Both the position numbers and the translations under genes were made by a program. A DNA stretch of 35,895 nt, taken from assembly GCA_017631255.1 (NCBI GenBank), contig JAGBTP010000011.1:1-35895 (forward strand), written 5' to 3'. Origin of the DNA: Alistipes sp. Its GTDB lineage: Bacteria; Bacteroidota; Bacteroidia; Bacteroidales; Rikenellaceae. Positions 33,644 through 35,895 of this stretch are shown here, piece by piece; position 1 is the stretch's first letter, and each line of letters opens with the position of its first letter. The notes beneath the pieces are model-generated. The model saw only the letters and a list, made by a program, of their open reading frames with translations. It was not told the DNA's origin and ran no database searches.

Positions 33644-35269
33644 ATGAAACTCTCAAAACCTAAGTACATATTCGTAACTGGTGGTGTAGCATCATCACTT
33701 GGTAAGGGTATTATCTCAGCATCTATCGCACGCCTCCTCCAGGCACGCGGTTACTCTGTAACGATCCAGAAGCTCGACCCATATATCAATGTCGACCCAG
33801 GTACGCTCAACCCATACGAGCACGGTGAGTGTTATGTTACCGAGGATGGTACTGAGACCGACCTCGACCTTGGCCACTACGAGCGTTTTACCTCGATTCA
33901 GACCACACGCAACAACAATGTCACAACGGGTAAGATCTACCAGTGCGTCATTGAGAAGGAGCGTAGCGGCGAATTCTTGGGTAAGACCGTGCAGGTTATC
34001 CCTCACATCACCGACGAGATTAAGCGTCGTGTGCAGCTCCTTGGTGCCACCAAGAAGTACGATGTAATCATCACCGAGATTGGTGGTACTGTGGGCGATA
34101 TCGAGTCACTTCCATTCATCGAGTCAGTGCGTCAGTTGCGCTACGAGCTTGGTTTCCAGAACACCGTCCTCGTACACCTCACACTTATCCCATATATGGC
34201 TGCTTCGGGCGAGCTTAAGACCAAGCCTACGCAGCACTCTGTAAAGGAGCTCTTATCGTACGGTCTCCAGCCAGATGTTCTCGTTCTCCGCTCGGAGCAC
34301 GATCTCAGCCAGGAGCTTCGCCGCAAGGTAGCCCTCTTCTGTAATGTTACCCCTGAGGCTGTTGTGCAGTCTATCGATGTGCCTACCATCTACGAGGTGC
34401 CATTGCGTATGCACGCCCAGAACCTCGACGGCGTACTCCTCGAGAAGCTCGGCTTGGAGGTAGGCGATGAGCCAAATATGGCAGAGTGGGAGGCATTCGT
34501 TGAGCGCATCAAGAATCCAAAGAGCGTCGTGGACATCGCCCTTGTGGGTAAGTACACTGAGCTTCCAGACGCATACAAGTCAATCAGCGAGTCGTTCATC
34601 CACGCAGGTGCGGTGAACGAGGTGAAGGTTAAGCTCCACTATGTTAACTCGGAGCGCCTTACCATCGACAATGTTAAGGAGCAGCTTGGCTCAATGTCTG
34701 CGGTTATGGTAGCACCAGGCTTCGGTAACCGTGGTATCGAGGGCAAGCTCATCGCTGTGCGCTATGCACGCGAGAACAATGTGCCATTCTTCGGCATCTG
34801 CCTCGGTATGCAGTGCGCCGTTATCGAGTTTGCGCGCAATGTCATCGGCTGGCACGATGCTAACTCGAGCGAGATGGCTCAGAGCAAGCACGCTGTTATT
34901 GACCTTATGGAGGAGCAGAAGAAGATTACGGCTAAGGGCGGCACAATGCGTCTTGGTGGCTACCCTTGTCACCTCGCAGAGGGCTCATACTGCGCTGAGG
35001 CCTACGGCACACAGGATGTCGTTGAGCGTCACCGCCACCGCTATGAGTTCAACAGCGAGTTCCTCGCCGACTTCGAGGCTGCGGGTATGAAGGCCGTAGG
35101 TCTCAACCCTGACACCGGCCTTGTGGAGGTTGTCGAGATTCCTTCGCACCGCTGGTTCGTAGGTACACAGTACCACCCAGAGTACCGCTCTACGGCGGCA
35201 AATCCTCATCCATTGTTCGTGCGTTTTGTTCAGGAGGCGCTCAAGTATCGCGACGAGGTAGCAAAATAG
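33644..35269 (+). CDS. pyrG: CTP synthase
   Basis: The 541-residue enzyme converts UTP, ATP and glutamine to CTP. The N-terminal synthetase domain has KYIFVTGGVASSLGKGIISA with its P-loop-type GGVxSxLGKG, KLDPYINVDPGTLNPYEHGE and EIGGTVGDIESLPF. The C-terminal class I glutaminase domain has the catalytic Cys 386 in GICLGMQ and the His 511/Glu 513 pair in QYHPEY, so the triad is intact. The oxyanion strand reads APGFGNRG. The length matches the family (about 535-550). It lies 152 bp upstream of yidC. Confidence 0.97.
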   Translation: MKLSKPKYIFVTGGVASSLGKGIISASIARLLQARGYSVTIQKLDPYINVDPGTLNPYEHGECYVTEDGTETDLDLGHYERFTSIQTTRNNNVTTGKIYQCVIEKERSGEFLGKTVQVIPHITDEIKRRVQLLGATKKYDVIITEIGGTVGDIESLPFIESVRQLRYELGFQNTVLVHLTLIPYMAASGELKTKPTQHSVKELLSYGLQPDVLVLRSEHDLSQELRRKVALFCNVTPEAVVQSIDVPTIYEVPLRMHAQNLDGVLLEKLGLEVGDEPNMAEWEAFVERIKNPKSVVDIALVGKYTELPDAYKSISESFIHAGAVNEVKVKLHYVNSERLTIDNVKEQLGSMSAVMVAPGFGNRGIEGKLIAVRYARENNVPFFGICLGMQCAVIEFARNVIGWHDANSSEMAQSKHAVIDLMEEQKKITAKGGTMRLGGYPCHLAEGSYCAEAYGTQDVVERHRHRYEFNSEFLADFEAAGMKAVGLNPDTGLVEVVEIPSHRWFVGTQYHPEYRSTAANPHPLFVRFVQEALKYRDEVAK

Positions 35270-35315
35270 CGAGATTTGACCTATCTTTGGGCGCAAATCG
35301 AGATTGAAGATTGAT

Positions 35316-35349
35316 AATGGGCATAGTTATGAAAATGGCGATGCCCATT
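35316..35349 (+). terminator. Hairpin between pyrG and yidC, weak terminator or leader structure
   Basis: A perfect 9-bp stem (35316-35324 with 35341-35349) has a 16-nt loop and only three T at its end. A perfect TATCTTTG lies just before it at 35282-35289, so it could instead be in the yidC leader. Confidence 0.4.
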
Positions 35350-35388
35350 TCAAGGGATAATAGGAGTATAACTAATTATTAACTAAAG

Positions 35389-35408
35389 CCCATCCGTCGA
35401 GGGATGGG
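35389..35408 (+). promoter_or_regulatory. Hairpin just upstream of the yidC start codon
   Basis: CCCATCC (35389-35395) pairs with GGATGGG (35402-35408), ending 13 nt before the ATG at 35422, so it could affect ribosome access. Confidence 0.4.
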
Positions 35409-35421
35409 AGAGAATTGCAAG

Positions 35422-35895
35422 ATGGATAAAAAGACGATTATTGGTATTGTGCTGATGATTGCTGTATTCGTAGGCTTCTCGTTCTACCAGAACTACGAGA
35501 TGAAGCAGCAGCAGGAGATACTAAACGAGAAGGCTAAGGTGGAGCAGGCTGCTAAGGCACAGCGCCAGGCTGAGGCTGAGGCAGCACGAGCACTCGAGGA
35601 GCAGATGTCGGAGGAGGATAAGGCGCAGCGCGACTCGCTTCTTCGCCTCGAAAGAGAGAATGCCGAAATTGCGCGCCACGGCGCAACGCTCTTCGCAGCG
35701 CACACAGGCATTTCGCAGCTCGACACCGTGCGTAACGATGTTATGAGCGTGGTGTTCGATAGCCGTGGTGGTAAGATTGTGGATGTTACGCTCAACAACT
35801 ACACCCGCTACAACGAGACCGAGCGTACCGAGCTTGTTAAGCTCATCGCCCCAGGCACCGCAAAGATGGGCATTGCCCTTCACCGCAACGATAGC
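35422..35895 (+). CDS. yidC: Membrane protein insertase YidC, N-terminal part (3' end outside the window)
   Basis: The frame is open from ATG 35422 to the window end (158 codons). It starts MDKKTIIGIVLMIAVFVGF, an N-terminal membrane helix typical of Bacteroidetes YidC. A Lys/Gln/Ala/Glu-rich coiled-coil linker (about 25-75) and the start of the periplasmic domain (SRGGKIVDVTLNNY) follow. YidC inserts proteins into the inner membrane, alone or with SecYEG. The pyrG-yidC order fits the genus group. The catalytic C-terminal helices are not in the window, so the call rests on the N-terminus and context. Confidence 0.88.
   Translation, partial: MDKKTIIGIVLMIAVFVGFSFYQNYEMKQQQEILNEKAKVEQAAKAQRQAEAEAARALEEQMSEEDKAQRDSLLRLERENAEIARHGATLFAAHTGISQLDTVRNDVMSVVFDSRGGKIVDVTLNNYTRYNETERTELVKLIAPGTAKMGIALHRNDS

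Overview
The window reads as a chromosomal segment of a Bacteroidales bacterium, most like Rikenellaceae/Alistipes. This placement is an inference from sequence style and gene content; no search was run. The supporting signs are: many promoters of the form (T/C/G/A)TTG, about 20 bp, TAnnTTTG (the Bacteroidetes primary sigma factor type); little or no Shine-Dalgarno signal; many SPII lipoproteins with BACON or Ig-like domains; a ptb-buk operon; and the pyrG-yidC neighbourhood.

Layout. 1-1322: the 3' end of a regulator of the TPR/LuxR-like type, then a lipocalin-like lipoprotein. 1562-1648: a tRNA-Ser(GCT) on the minus strand with its own promoter and terminator. 1773-5265: a TrmH-family RNA methyltransferase (minus), then a beta-barrel protein and glnS (plus). 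5392-9858 (minus): a complete polyamine ABC importer operon potA-potB-potC-potD, in which PotD carries an extra C-terminal membrane anchor. 10025-12643: an orphan phage-type module. A terminase large subunit overlaps a 96-residue unknown gene, and both diverge from a LexA/CI-like S24 regulator; no other phage structural genes are present. 12694-13539: a porin-like protein.

13774-22622 is a surface lipoprotein region. It holds two operons of large lipoproteins with BACON, SusE/F-like, Omp28-like, Ig-like and lectin-like modules. They are separated by argR (minus) and by a 470-bp noncoding stretch with short tandem repeats and a degenerate array of roughly 32-33-bp units that could fold as hairpins. 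22752-24937: thiL, followed by an unusual membrane protein with a SUFU domain. 25084-27641 (minus): aroQ, a Wzx-type flippase and an isoprenylcysteine-methyltransferase-like membrane protein in one tight operon. 27727-31243 (minus): ptb-buk and ackA, with a hairpin repeat between them; these genes drive substrate-level ATP formation from acyl phosphates. 31673-35895: a five-repeat DUF349 protein, pyrG and the start of yidC.

The items most worth a second look are the S24 / unknown / terminase module, the SUFU membrane protein, the hairpin repeat array before argR, the doubly anchored PotD, and a possible 40-codon leader ORF overlapping the start of the DUF349 gene.
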